DNA of 34,905 nucleotides from Atopostipes sp043425375 (GCA_043425375.1 JBHWQC010000052.1:1-34905); one strand, 5' to 3'; numbered from the stretch's first letter, positions 8,127 to 16,535 are shown. Notes: generated by a model from the letters alone, not told the origin. Made by a program: numbers and translations.

Positions 8127-8183
8127 CAAATAGAGCCCCATTTGGTTGAGACATGACTCATCAACCAAATGGGGCTCTATTTG
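8127..8183. terminator. Perfect 23-bp bidirectional terminator between lexA and apt
   Basis: Arms 8127-8149 and 8161-8183 are perfectly complementary over 23 bases with an 11-nt loop. The stem is GC-rich in the middle (GAGCCCCA) with AAATA/TATTT ends, so it can stop convergent lexA and apt transcripts. Confidence 0.9.
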
Positions 8184-8187
8184 ATTC

Positions 8188-8700
8188 TTAGTATTTTAAT
8201 AAAGAAAGAATATCGTAGCCTTCAATTTTATCGCGGCCTCTTAATTCTTCCAGCTCGATAATAAAAGCAGTACCTACCACAATACCCCCAAGTTCTTCAA
8301 TAAGCTCAATGGTTGCAGCTAGCGTGCCCCCAGTTGCCAATAAATCATCCACCACTAGCACACGTTGGCCTGGTTTTATCGCGTCTTTGTGTAACTGTAA
8401 AGTATCTTCGCCATATTCCAAACCATAATTGACTTCGATGACTTCACGTGGCAATTTTCCTTTTTTACGGGCAGGTGCAAAGCCAATTCCCATTGCGTAA
8501 GCGACCGGACAACCCACAATAAACCCACGCGCTTCAGGACCGACAATCATTTCAACATCTTTGTCCTTGGCGTATTCCACAATTTGCTGCGTGGCGTATT
8601 CATACGCTTCACCATCAGCCATTAAAGGGGAAATATCACGGAACGTCACACCTTCTTCTGGGTAATTCTCCACGGATGCGATATAGTTACTTAAATCCAT
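8188..8700 (-). CDS. apt: Adenine phosphoribosyltransferase
   Basis: Purine salvage enzyme converting adenine and PRPP to AMP in the cytoplasm. The PRPP-binding loop is VLVVDDLLATGGT (residues 115-127). The family N-terminus YPEEGVTFRDISPLM follows the start, and GPEARGF (55-61) is the conserved substrate-site block. ATG 8700 follows the SD AAGGAG with 7-base spacing; in-frame codons further upstream lack an SD. The product has 170 aa, the usual length. It lies 35 bases after recJ, as in Bacillus, but relA does not follow; lexA's terminator does. Confidence 0.96.
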   Translation of the reverse strand: MDLSNYIASVENYPEEGVTFRDISPLMADGEAYEYATQQIVEYAKDKDVEMIVGPEARGFIVGCPVAYAMGIGFAPARKKGKLPREVIEVNYGLEYGEDTLQLHKDAIKPGQRVLVVDDLLATGGTLAATIELIEELGGIVVGTAFIIELEELRGRDKIEGYDILSLLKY

Positions 8701-8735
8701 TTTACTACTCCTTCTATAATGAAGCACTTGATTAT

Positions 8736-11039
8736 TTATTGCTTGATTTGCTCAATGATTTCTTTAAATGAACTATAAATAAATAATTGTTCTGCTTTCA
8801 TTTGGTTTCGTGCTTTTTTGTAAGCTTTTGTTTGTTGAATATCGGTTTTTTCCGGATATTCCTTTCTATTCAATACTCCATTATCAATTATAACAAAATC
8901 TGCTTCCAAAAACACTTCCACGATTAGAAATATTTTGCTTGGATGCATATTTAACTTTTGGCTTAAAATATGGCCGTTTCTTTTTAAATCAATATTTTTA
9001 TACTGGCTAATAAACTTATAAAACTGAGCAAAGTCCTCTCGGTTGGGTAAGCCATTTAAAAACAGATGGTCTTTTTTATAAAAATAGCAACGAATCCTAC
9101 AGTGCTCATTGTTTAAAACAGTTTGTTGAAATAGCTCGATGGAAGGTGGGCAATCGACAATAATGATGTCTTGTTTCGATTGATAGTCGACGACTTCTGT
9201 TAACGTTTCTAGTAAGATAGCATTGGCGCTTTTTGGAAGATGTGCTCGAATATTCTCATAGGTGCTTTTTTCGTAAAAAATGTAATCCGTATCTCCCCTA
9301 TTAAAATCATCCGCCGACAGTTTGGTTAACCGATTATCAATAAATAAGGGTCCAGGGATTTCAATGTCTTCCATAACCATTTGCGGCTTGGTCTGTCCGT
9401 TCCATTCATTGATTTCCAATGATCCAGCCACTGAAATCGTTTGCTGTTCAAACAGCACATCATCGATATGGCCATTTTGGAAAGAGACAATATCCAATTG
9501 GTGCTTTTCTTGTCCAACTAATAATTTTAAATGATTGTTGTCCCGGCCAATTCGACGTTTTTGTAGAACCGTTACTTCTTTTGTCGCGATGACTGGCTTA
9601 TCGTTTCCTGTACCAAAGGGTCTGAGTTGGTCGATTTCTTTAATGGTGTCAGTTGAAACCATTTCTAGAGGAACATACGCATCAATAAATTTTGAAAGAA
9701 TTACATCGTCTTTTTCTTTTGCCATTTTTGATAGTTGTTCTTGTATTTCTTTTAAATGTTGCACCTTTGCCCGCATGCCAGCCGCCATATAGTGGCCACC
9801 AAATTGTAAAAATAACTCTTCAATCTTTGAAAAAGCTTCATATAAATTAAAGCCTTCTACACTTCGAGCCGATCCTTTTGCTTCACCGGTCGCTTCATCA
9901 ATGGTGAAAAGCAATGTTGGCTTATTCGTATGGTCGACGATTCGACTCGCAACAATACCCAAGACTCCTTGGTGCCAGTCTTTATTCGCCAGCACAATGA
10001 CTTCATGGGCCGTTTGTTTAGTAGTAATTTCTGCTTTAATTTCTTCCGCCATATCTTGGACGATTTGTTTGCGCTCACTATTTTTATCATCGATAAACTT
10101 GGCCAATTCTGCCGCGCGATTTGCCTCATGGGTAGTTAACAACTCTACACACGGAGCAGCCTCGCCAAGTCTCCCAACGGCATTTAACCGCGGAGCTATT
10201 TGAAAACCAATGGTATCCTCGTTTACGTCGGCAGGATTCGTTCCAATGATGTTTAATAATTGCAGCAGTCCAACTCTTTGCGTTTGCTGCAGCATTTTCA
10301 AACCATACATTACCAGTGCACGATTTTCGTCTGTTAAAGACACTAAATCGGCGACGGTGCCTATCGCTACTAAATCAAGCACCTCCACCGGTAATTCATC
10401 TAGCAAAGCAGTCGCGACTTTAAAGGCTACACCGACTCCCGCTAAATCCCCAAAAGGATACTGGCCTTCAGGATGCTTAGGATGGACGATCGCATAGGCG
10501 CCAGGCAAATCATCTGGTAGCTCATGGTGATCCGTCACAATAACATCTACACCGACTGCTTGCGCAAAGGAAATGGCTTCATGTCCCGCCACCCCATTAT
10601 CGACGGTAATAATCAATGACGTCCCATCTTCAATCAGTTGAGAAAAAGCTGCTTCATTTGGGCCGTACCCTTCAACAAAGCGGCTTGGTAAATAGTAATT
10701 CACGTTCGCCCCAATGGATTCCAAGGTTTCTGTCAGCAAGGCTGTACTGGTCATTCCATCCGCATCATAATCCCCGTAAACGGTAATCTGTTCATTCTTC
10801 GCCAGCGCCTCTTTGATTCGATCGACAGTTTTATCCATATCGTGCATAAGGAATGGATCATGAAACCATGTCTCATCTACATGCATAAATGCTTCAATTT
10901 CTTCTACAGTTGTTAAGCCTCTTTGAATACAAATCTGAACAAACAATTCCGAGCACTTTAAGTCCTGTGCGAATTGTTTGCTATCTATCTGTGCTGTATT
11001 GACTTTTTGCGTCCAGTTTCTTTTTGACGATGTAACCAA
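8736..11039 (-). CDS. recJ: Single-stranded-DNA-specific exonuclease RecJ
   Basis: A 5'-to-3' ssDNA exonuclease for recombination and repair. The DHH phosphoesterase core is clear: YGDYDADGMTS (D92, D94), VTDHHE (D170-H171-H172) and the C-terminal DHHA1 block FGGHYMAAGM. An OB-like domain follows (FGTGNDKPV region), plus the extra C-terminal domain usual in Firmicute RecJ, for a total of 767 aa. The start is TTG at 11039, 5 bases after GAGGTG; no in-frame ATG lies before the conserved core. Adjacent apt is probably cotranscribed. A terminator lies just upstream (11068-11097) and no clear promoter is seen in the gap. Confidence 0.95.
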   Translation of the reverse strand: MVTSSKRNWTQKVNTAQIDSKQFAQDLKCSELFVQICIQRGLTTVEEIEAFMHVDETWFHDPFLMHDMDKTVDRIKEALAKNEQITVYGDYDADGMTSTALLTETLESIGANVNYYLPSRFVEGYGPNEAAFSQLIEDGTSLIITVDNGVAGHEAISFAQAVGVDVIVTDHHELPDDLPGAYAIVHPKHPEGQYPFGDLAGVGVAFKVATALLDELPVEVLDLVAIGTVADLVSLTDENRALVMYGLKMLQQTQRVGLLQLLNIIGTNPADVNEDTIGFQIAPRLNAVGRLGEAAPCVELLTTHEANRAAELAKFIDDKNSERKQIVQDMAEEIKAEITTKQTAHEVIVLANKDWHQGVLGIVASRIVDHTNKPTLLFTIDEATGEAKGSARSVEGFNLYEAFSKIEELFLQFGGHYMAAGMRAKVQHLKEIQEQLSKMAKEKDDVILSKFIDAYVPLEMVSTDTIKEIDQLRPFGTGNDKPVIATKEVTVLQKRRIGRDNNHLKLLVGQEKHQLDIVSFQNGHIDDVLFEQQTISVAGSLEINEWNGQTKPQMVMEDIEIPGPLFIDNRLTKLSADDFNRGDTDYIFYEKSTYENIRAHLPKSANAILLETLTEVVDYQSKQDIIIVDCPPSIELFQQTVLNNEHCRIRCYFYKKDHLFLNGLPNREDFAQFYKFISQYKNIDLKRNGHILSQKLNMHPSKIFLIVEVFLEADFVIIDNGVLNRKEYPEKTDIQQTKAYKKARNQMKAEQLFIYSSFKEIIEQIKQ

Positions 11040-11067
11040 TTCATCACCTCATCCATTCTTCTCTCAC

Positions 11068-11097
11068 TAAAAAAGATGGGAGCTTTCTGTTCCCATC
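11068..11097 (-). terminator. Terminator between the LapA-like gene and recJ
   Basis: Stem GATGGGA (11075-11081) with TCCCATC (11091-11097), followed on the minus strand by TTTTTT. It closes the obgE-rnz-SDR-lapA operon. Confidence 0.8.
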
Positions 11098-11115
11098 CTC
11101 GGCTTTAGTCTCTTT

Positions 11116-11529
11116 TTAAGTAGTAGTTTCCCCTTCTTTTACCGAATGAGTCGTCTGCAAATTTTGAATGCGTCGTTTCAACTCTCGGTTTTCGGCCTTT
11201 TCTTTTTCTAAAGCTTCTTCCAGCTTTTTCTTTTCTTTCAGATGATTTTGCGTTAACTCATCTCTCTTTTTAGCCGATTCATTCTCTTGATTGCTTAATT
11301 GTTCTTGCAATCTTTTTTGTTCCTTTCGGTCTTTTAAAGAACTGCTGGTCGACCAAATGGCCGCTATGACCATTCCAATAAGTAAAGCCCCAATGATAAC
11401 GACCACTAATGGGATGGATAAAAGAGTAAAACCTAGATTAATCCCGACAGGATCCACATTCATGACTGCAAAAAGGACAACAACTAGAATTAATGCGACG
11501 ATTAATACCGTGCTCCATTGTCTTCTCAT
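11116..11529 (-). CDS. LapA-like (DUF1049) membrane protein with coiled-coil tail
   Basis: 137 aa. Two transmembrane helices (about residues 8-26 and 36-60) are separated by the short MNVDPVGINLGF segment, the typical DUF1049/LapA_dom arrangement. Residues 65-128 form a strongly charged Lys/Glu coiled coil. LapA in Gram-negative bacteria acts with LPS assembly; in Gram-positives the role of DUF1049 proteins is unknown, so no function is assigned. ATG 11529 follows a GGGAGA SD. It is the last gene of the obgE operon, 25 bases after the SDR gene. Confidence 0.75.
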   Translation of the reverse strand: MRRQWSTVLIVALILVVVLFAVMNVDPVGINLGFTLLSIPLVVVIIGALLIGMVIAAIWSTSSSLKDRKEQKRLQEQLSNQENESAKKRDELTQNHLKEKKKLEEALEKEKAENRELKRRIQNLQTTHSVKEGETTT

Positions 11530-11554
11530 ATAAAATCTCCCTTTCAGTTCTATT

Positions 11555-12343
11555 TTACTGGTTGAAAAATTTTAGTAATAGCGAATCGCCTAAGCTTGGA
11601 AACAATTGATACATTTTGGCGCCGGCTGCTAAGGTTAACGGGCGATTCACTTCGCGTTTATTTGTACCGACCGTCCTTGCAACAATTTTCCCTGCTTCCT
11701 CTTCAGTTAAGGTAAAAGCAGCATTTTTTGCCATTTGTCTACGGCTGCGCTCAATGTGATCAAAAAATGGTGTATCTACAGGACCAAAATTGACCGTTGT
11801 CACTTGGATATTATGCTCTTTTAGCTCCAGCCGTAAGGCATTGCTGAAACTAATCAAAGCCCCCTTCGTTGCTCCGTAAGCGGTATACTTTGGTGTGGAT
11901 ACCTTGCCAGCTAAAGAAGCCACATTGATAATTTGTCCGCCTCGCTGCTCCAACATCATCAGTGCAATTTGCTGCGTTAAATACATGAGGCCAATCACAT
12001 TGACTTGAAAAATATTGTGAACAACTTCAAAATCGAGAGTAAAAAAGGATGCACTATGACCAAAGCCGGCGTTATTTATCAAAACATCAACTGTAATCCT
12101 CTCTTCTTGTATAACAGCTATCAGCCGATCAATACTCTTTGCATCGGTAATGTCTAACGAGTAAACAAGAACGGAACTTGCACCGAGCTGTTCACAAATC
12201 GCTTTGACTTCTTCTAATTTGTCCATCCGACGAGCAGCCAAAATCAAGTGGGATCCTTTGATTGCTTCTTCAAATGCCGTTTGTTTGCCGATACCCGATG
12301 AGGCCCCGGTAATAACAATGGTTGGTTTCTTAAAATGAGACAC
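11555..12343 (-). CDS. Short-chain dehydrogenase/reductase (SDR)
   Basis: A classical SDR of 262 aa: cofactor loop TGASSGIG (residues 12-19), NNAG (90-93), and the catalytic triad Ser143, Tyr156 and Lys160 in the YxxxK motif. ARR at 37-39 after the second strand suggests NADP(H). The C-terminal 30 residues are hydrophobic and could be membrane-associated, resembling the YqjQ/DltE-like group. The substrate is unknown. GTG 12343 shares a base with the rnz TAG stop (TAGTG), which implies coupled translation. Position after rnz is common in Lactobacillales. Confidence 0.85.
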   Translation of the reverse strand: MSHFKKPTIVITGASSGIGKQTAFEEAIKGSHLILAARRMDKLEEVKAICEQLGASSVLVYSLDITDAKSIDRLIAVIQEERITVDVLINNAGFGHSASFFTLDFEVVHNIFQVNVIGLMYLTQQIALMMLEQRGGQIINVASLAGKVSTPKYTAYGATKGALISFSNALRLELKEHNIQVTTVNFGPVDTPFFDHIERSRRQMAKNAAFTLTEEEAGKIVARTVGTNKREVNRPLTLAAGAKMYQLFPSLGDSLLLKFFNQ

Positions 12344-13284
12344 TAATTTTTGCCCGCTTTCTCCAATGGTATAGACACTTCTTGTAAATCTTTCATCATA
12401 TACGTGTCTGGGAAAATTTTTCTTGCTTCTTGTTCTAATTGGATGAGATCTTTATATAAATACCTTGAACTAAAATGCGTCAAAAGCAGTTTTTTAGCCT
12501 GGGCTTCTTTGGCTACTTCTGCCGCCTGAGTAACCGTCGAATGGTTATATTGCCGAGCCAAGTCTTTCTCCTCGTGCCCAAACGTTCCTTCATGGACAAC
12601 CACATCCGCATGCTGTGACAACTTTACGCTATTAGGATGTTTGACCGTATCACCTAAAATAGTCACGATTCGTCCTTTTTGATTAGGGCCTACAAAATCG
12701 TTTCCGTCCAATACTCTACCGTCTTCAAGTGTAACCACTTCTTTATTTTTTAATCGTCCATAAAGCGGTCCGCTTGGTATATTCATTTCTTTTAATTTCT
12801 GGGCATCCAAAGTTCCTTCATGATCCGCTTCTACTACACGAAATCCATAAGAAGGGAGACCATGTTGCAACTTGTTTACTTCTACTTTAAATTGTTCGTC
12901 TTCAAAAATAACACCGGGTTCATTAAATTCCACAAAGCGTATCGGGTAATTCAACCGTGTACCCGAGAACTTTAAGCTTGACTGAATATAGCCTCGGATA
13001 CCTTTTGGGCCATAAATCGTGATCGGTTCCACCCCGCCTTGAAAGCCACGGCTGCTAAGTAAGCCGGGTAAACCATAAATATGATCCCCATGCATATGAG
13101 TAATAAATATTTTTTCAATTTTACGTGGTTTTAACGTTGTACGTAATATTTGGTGCTGCGTACCTTCTCCGCAATCAAACAACCATACACTGTTTCTTTC
13201 ATCTAATAACTTAAGTGCCACACTGGCCACATTTCGTTGTTTCGATGGGACACCGGAGCCTGTTCCTAAAAAAAGCAAATCCAT
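12343..13284 (-). CDS. rnz: Ribonuclease Z
   Basis: A metallo-beta-lactamase-fold endonuclease that trims tRNA precursors after the discriminator base. The zinc site HMHGDH lies at residues 63-68 and the conserved start LLFLGTGSGVPS at 3-14. A flexible-arm (exosite) region and the later zinc ligands VVHEGTFGHE and THFSSRY are present. The 313 aa are standard for the short bacterial form. ATG 13284 has a GAGGGA SD. Second gene of the obgE operon, 28 bases after obgE; the stop overlaps the SDR start by one base. The tRNA-Arg in this window lacks an encoded CCA and is the type of precursor it handles. Confidence 0.96.
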   Translation of the reverse strand: MDLLFLGTGSGVPSKQRNVASVALKLLDERNSVWLFDCGEGTQHQILRTTLKPRKIEKIFITHMHGDHIYGLPGLLSSRGFQGGVEPITIYGPKGIRGYIQSSLKFSGTRLNYPIRFVEFNEPGVIFEDEQFKVEVNKLQHGLPSYGFRVVEADHEGTLDAQKLKEMNIPSGPLYGRLKNKEVVTLEDGRVLDGNDFVGPNQKGRIVTILGDTVKHPNSVKLSQHADVVVHEGTFGHEEKDLARQYNHSTVTQAAEVAKEAQAKKLLLTHFSSRYLYKDLIQLEQEARKIFPDTYMMKDLQEVSIPLEKAGKN

Positions 13285-13312
13285 TCTATTCCCTCAATCT
13301 CATTTCTTTAAT

Positions 13313-14602
13313 TTATTCAACAAATTCAAACGTAAAGTCCTGTAAGGCAACTAAATCGCCATCTTTGGCTCCGCGTTCACGCAATGCTTCATCCACGCCC
13401 ATTGCTCGCAATTGTCTGGAAAATCGCATGATGGCTTCCTCTTGATCCATATTCGTCATTTGGAATAATCGTTCGATTTCTTCTCCTGAAAGGACCCAAA
13501 CGCCATCCGAATCTCTTGTAAGTGTAAATGGCGGCTCTTCTTCTTCAAGCGTATACGTCACATGCGTGTCCATTTCAATCGGTTCTTCTTCGACTTCTTC
13601 AACATGTTCAAGCAATTCCGCCGTTCGATACAAGACTTCTTTCAGGCCCTCTCTTCTCAAAGCAGAGATTTCATACAATTCAATTTCTTCACCTGTAGCG
13701 TCTATTTTTTCTTTAAAGTTTTTGAGATTCGCTGCTGCATCTGGCATATCCATTTTATTGGCTAAAATGAGCTGGGGTTTATTGAGTAAGTTCATATCAT
13801 AATTTTCAAGTTCTTGTTTAATTGTTTGATAGTCGTCAAAAGGATCTCGGCCTTCCAAACCACTCATATCCAATATATGCAGCAATACTTTTGTGCGTTC
13901 AATATGTCTTAAAAATTGGAGACCCAAGCCAATACCTTCGGCAGCCCCTTCAATAATTCCAGGCATATCTCCGATCACATAGCTTCGGCCGTCTTCTAAG
14001 CCCACTACCCCGATATTTGGTGTTAGTGTCGTAAAGGGATAAGCCGCAATTTTTGGTTTTGCTGCAGTGACAACAGATAAGAAAGTTGATTTTCCCGCAG
14101 ATGGGAAGCCGACTAAGCCGACATCAGCAATCAGTTTTAATTCTAAAACTAAATTGACTTCTTCACCCGGTTCGCCATTTTCAGAAATACTTGGTGCTGG
14201 GTTGCGAGAAGAAGCGAAACGGATATTTCCTCGACCGCCGCGTCCGCCTTTTGCAAGGATGACTTCTTGGCCATGCTCGGTTAAGTCTGCTAAGACTTGT
14301 TCCGTGTCTTCATTTTTTATAACAGTCCCAGGAGGAACAGGAATCACTAAATCTTCAGCACCTCGGCCGTGCATCCCTTTGGACATTCCGTTTTCCCCTT
14401 TGTCTGCTTTAAAGTGGCGGTTATATTTAAAATCCATTAACGTATGTAAACCTTCGTCTACAACAAAGACCACATTGCCCCCTCTACCGCCGTCCCCTCC
14501 AGCAGGTCCGCCATCCGGTACATATTTTTCACGTCGGAAGGCAACCATCCCGTCGCCACCGTCGCCACCTTTTATAAATATTTTTGCTTGATCGATAAAC
14601 AT
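13313..14602 (-). CDS. obgE: GTPase Obg (CgtA)
   Basis: An essential GTPase for 50S assembly and stress signalling. The glycine-rich Obg fold (1-158) includes GGDGGDGMVAFRREKYVP and GGRGGRGN. The G domain has G1 GFPSAGKST, G2 TTLTPN, G3 DMPGIIEGA and G4 ANKMD. The C-terminal OCT domain is about 70 residues. It has 429 aa. ATG 14602 follows GGGAAGGA. First gene of an operon with rnz, the SDR and the LapA-like gene, ending at 11068. Only a weak promoter candidate (-10 TAACAT) is visible between it and the upstream terminator. Confidence 0.97.
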   Translation of the reverse strand: MFIDQAKIFIKGGDGGDGMVAFRREKYVPDGGPAGGDGGRGGNVVFVVDEGLHTLMDFKYNRHFKADKGENGMSKGMHGRGAEDLVIPVPPGTVIKNEDTEQVLADLTEHGQEVILAKGGRGGRGNIRFASSRNPAPSISENGEPGEEVNLVLELKLIADVGLVGFPSAGKSTFLSVVTAAKPKIAAYPFTTLTPNIGVVGLEDGRSYVIGDMPGIIEGAAEGIGLGLQFLRHIERTKVLLHILDMSGLEGRDPFDDYQTIKQELENYDMNLLNKPQLILANKMDMPDAAANLKNFKEKIDATGEEIELYEISALRREGLKEVLYRTAELLEHVEEVEEEPIEMDTHVTYTLEEEEPPFTLTRDSDGVWVLSGEEIERLFQMTNMDQEEAIMRFSRQLRAMGVDEALRERGAKDGDLVALQDFTFEFVE

Positions 14603-14681
14603 ACAATCTCTTCCTTCCCGTACAAACTGTTCAGTACTATGTTACCGTATTTTAAGGGAAAATTAAATAGATATAAATTAC

Positions 14682-14724
14682 AAAAAAACTCAAAAGAGGT
14701 CCACTACACGAACCTCTTTTGAGT
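14682..14724 (-). terminator. Terminator after the HemA-like gene
   Basis: 13-bp perfect stem ACTCAAAAGAGGT (14688-14700) with ACCTCTTTTGAGT (14712-14724), followed on the minus strand by TTTTTTTG. It separates engB-hemA-like from obgE. Confidence 0.9.
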
Positions 14725-14731
14725 TCTCTCA

Positions 14732-15799
14732 TTAATAGGTCATTTCTTTCGTTTCATTGGCTTGTAAATTTTCTAAAAAATGCATGAAGACTTCCACGCG
14801 GTGCGAAAGTTCTTCTTCAAATACCGCCACTGCATTCTCTTGTTCTTCTTTGTTAAAGGATTGTTGCTGTGTACCATCGATATGTTGAAAGTCCAACTCA
14901 GGAAAAGAGATATCTTCTTGCTCTTCATCTGCTGTATCCACTAAATACTGGACTTTTTTCGTTTGCCGAATGACTGAAACTTCTTCTCGAATGCGCTGTT
15001 CAAAAATGTTTAAGCGTGTGGAATCTAAAATCGCCGCATCCGTTTTTGATAATCGATAGTAGAGTGATTTTTCTGTCATTGGGAAAAGACGCGCCTGTTC
15101 AGATTCTTCGAACATACCTTCTAGTCGTTGGTATTGTAAGACGCTTTTTTTTTCATCTGGTTGAATCATCGTAATCGTCTGGGCGCCTGCAAAAAGCAAT
15201 ACTTTCGCTAAGAAATACACTTGAAAATCATCCCCAGAAATTAGATAGTTCTTTTTGCTTAAGTCGGAAAGATATTCTTTTAACAAGTATATATATTGAG
15301 AAATTGGACTTTGATTTAAAGGCTTCATCTCATCGCTTAATTTAAACGCGTAACCAATTATGACTGCCTGATTCAATAATTTTGTAATAACCGGCCCACT
15401 TGTATGGTGGGTATTTGCTAATATGATGGTTTGTTGAACCACCCACAGTTCTTGAAAGGAACCACTGGGCTTTGATAAGTAACCTGCGGCAAATTCAAAA
15501 AGATGTCTTAACACATCTTCGTTAAATTTACTGTAGGTTTCAAGAATCACTTCTTGCAGGGTTTTTTCGGTTTTGCGGGCAATGTAGCGTAAAAATTCCC
15601 CATGGCTGAATATTTCTTCATTTACATACAAATAATATTCATTTCGAAAATCGTCGGCTAATATAATTACTTCCGAAACGCCTTCAAATTTTGCAATGTC
15701 ATTCATTTGTCTTTTTTTATTGGCATCATCCAAAAGATACTTATCCACATCTTCTTTCATGACCGTGTCTTTGCTTACGCCATACATTAATAATTTCAT
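14732..15799 (-). CDS. Degenerate HemA-like protein (predicted non-catalytic glutamyl-tRNA reductase homologue)
   Basis: 355 aa, in the position hemA holds in Bacillus (after engB). By eye it follows the glutamyl-tRNA reductase scaffold. LLMYGVSKDT (3-12) stands for LVVGxxYKS; EVIILADDFRNE (43-54) for xxxSTCNRTE; VLRHLFEFAAGY (97-107) for VEHLFRVACGL, with the conserved His at 99; NQAVIIGYAFK (143-153) for KQAVTVGKRT. YLISGDDFQVY (185-195) falls where ILGAGKMGE should be. So the catalytic Cys is Asp50 and the Rossmann GxGxxG is gone, although Arg52 and Glu54 remain. The C-terminal domain is shortened and acidic. The reading frame is intact and starts inside the engB stop (ATGA), then ends at a good terminator, so it looks expressed rather than decayed. 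What it does is unknown. Homology is my recollection-based alignment, not a search. Confidence 0.65.
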   Translation of the reverse strand: MKLLMYGVSKDTVMKEDVDKYLLDDANKKRQMNDIAKFEGVSEVIILADDFRNEYYLYVNEEIFSHGEFLRYIARKTEKTLQEVILETYSKFNEDVLRHLFEFAAGYLSKPSGSFQELWVVQQTIILANTHHTSGPVITKLLNQAVIIGYAFKLSDEMKPLNQSPISQYIYLLKEYLSDLSKKNYLISGDDFQVYFLAKVLLFAGAQTITMIQPDEKKSVLQYQRLEGMFEESEQARLFPMTEKSLYYRLSKTDAAILDSTRLNIFEQRIREEVSVIRQTKKVQYLVDTADEEQEDISFPELDFQHIDGTQQQSFNKEEQENAVAVFEEELSHRVEVFMHFLENLQANETKEMTY

Positions 15800-16398
15800 T
15801 CGATTTCAATCCCTAAATCTTTCAATAAGATGTCCCATATTTTCTCTTGTCCCTGTCCAGTTATAGCCGAAAACGGGACCACGATATCTTCCTCAGCCAC
15901 ATCCAAGGTATTGACCACTTGATTCATATGGCGATTGTGTACACCGCGCTTCACTTTGTCCGCTTTCGTTGCGACAATAAGTACTGGTAATCCTAAGAAT
16001 TTTAGGTATTCATACATTTGAATATCTTGAGCCGTTGGTTTATGTCTGAAGTCTACAAGAAGTACGGCTGTGACCAATTCTTCGCGCGTTGAAAAATAGT
16101 GTTCCATCATTTGGGCCCATTTTTCAAGCTCACCTTTTGATACTTTTGCAAAACCATACCCTGGTACATCCACGAAAACAAAGGTATCTTCAATATTAAA
16201 GAAGTTGATGGTTCGAGTCCGGCCCGGTTTGCCAGAGGTTCGTGCCAGTTTTTTTCGATTCAATAATTTATTAATAAAAGATGACTTTCCAACATTCGAA
16301 CGTCCAGCAATCGCGATCTCTGGCAAATTCAAATCTGGATATTGTTCTTCTTTCACAGCACTGATAATAATCTCTGCTTTTTGAATGGGAAATTTCAT
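15796..16398 (-). CDS. engB: Ribosome biogenesis GTPase YsxC/EngB
   Basis: A 200-aa essential GTP-binding protein for late 50S assembly. G1 is GRSNVGKSS (33-40), G3 DVPGYGFAKV from 77, G4 TKADK near 145 and a G5-like SAITGQG. The family's switch region RTINFFNI lies at 62-69. ATG 16398 follows an AAGGTGAC SD. Its TGA stop overlaps the ATG of the HemA-like gene (ATGA), so the second gene is probably translated by coupling. In Bacillus lonB and lonA lie between clpX and this gene; here they are absent. Its own promoter is at 16507-16535. Confidence 0.97.
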   Translation of the reverse strand: MKFPIQKAEIIISAVKEEQYPDLNLPEIAIAGRSNVGKSSFINKLLNRKKLARTSGKPGRTRTINFFNIEDTFVFVDVPGYGFAKVSKGELEKWAQMMEHYFSTREELVTAVLLVDFRHKPTAQDIQMYEYLKFLGLPVLIVATKADKVKRGVHNRHMNQVVNTLDVAEEDIVVPFSAITGQGQEKIWDILLKDLGIEIE

Positions 16399-16442
16399 TT
16401 TGTCACCTTGTTTCTTTTCGTATTTTCATCGCTTTGTTGGTA

Positions 16443-16474
16443 GCTGCTGTGGTTCGTTAAAAAAAACGAGCAGC
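16443..16474 (-). other. Hairpin in engB leader
   Basis: GCTGCT (16469-16474 complement) can pair with AGCAGC (16443-16448 complement), with an inner CGTT/AACG around a T-run. It lies between the engB promoter and start codon. The T-run is in the loop rather than after the stem, so it is not a standard terminator; its role is unknown. Confidence 0.35.
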
Positions 16475-16506
16475 GACAAATTTTGTGCCTTTTAAAATCT
16501 TAACAC

Positions 16507-16535
16507 ATTACAAACAAATTTCAAATAGATTTCAA
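16507..16535 (-). promoter_or_regulatory. Promoter of engB-hemA-like operon
   Basis: TTGAAA (16535-16530), a 17-base spacer and TGTAAT (16512-16507) on the minus strand. It lies downstream of the clpX terminator and about 110 bases before engB. Confidence 0.55.

Noticed and set aside
9901..10497. Plus-strand ORFs inside recJ
   Set aside because: Antisense shadows of a conserved gene, without SDs or recognisable domains.
14067..14591. 174-codon plus-strand ORF inside obgE
   Set aside because: Lies antisense to a certain gene, has a low-complexity Pro/Ser composition, no SD, and mirrors codon bias of obgE.
14732..15799. Functional glutamyl-tRNA reductase
   Set aside because: The catalytic Cys and NADPH-binding glycine motif are missing, and the C-terminal domain is shortened.
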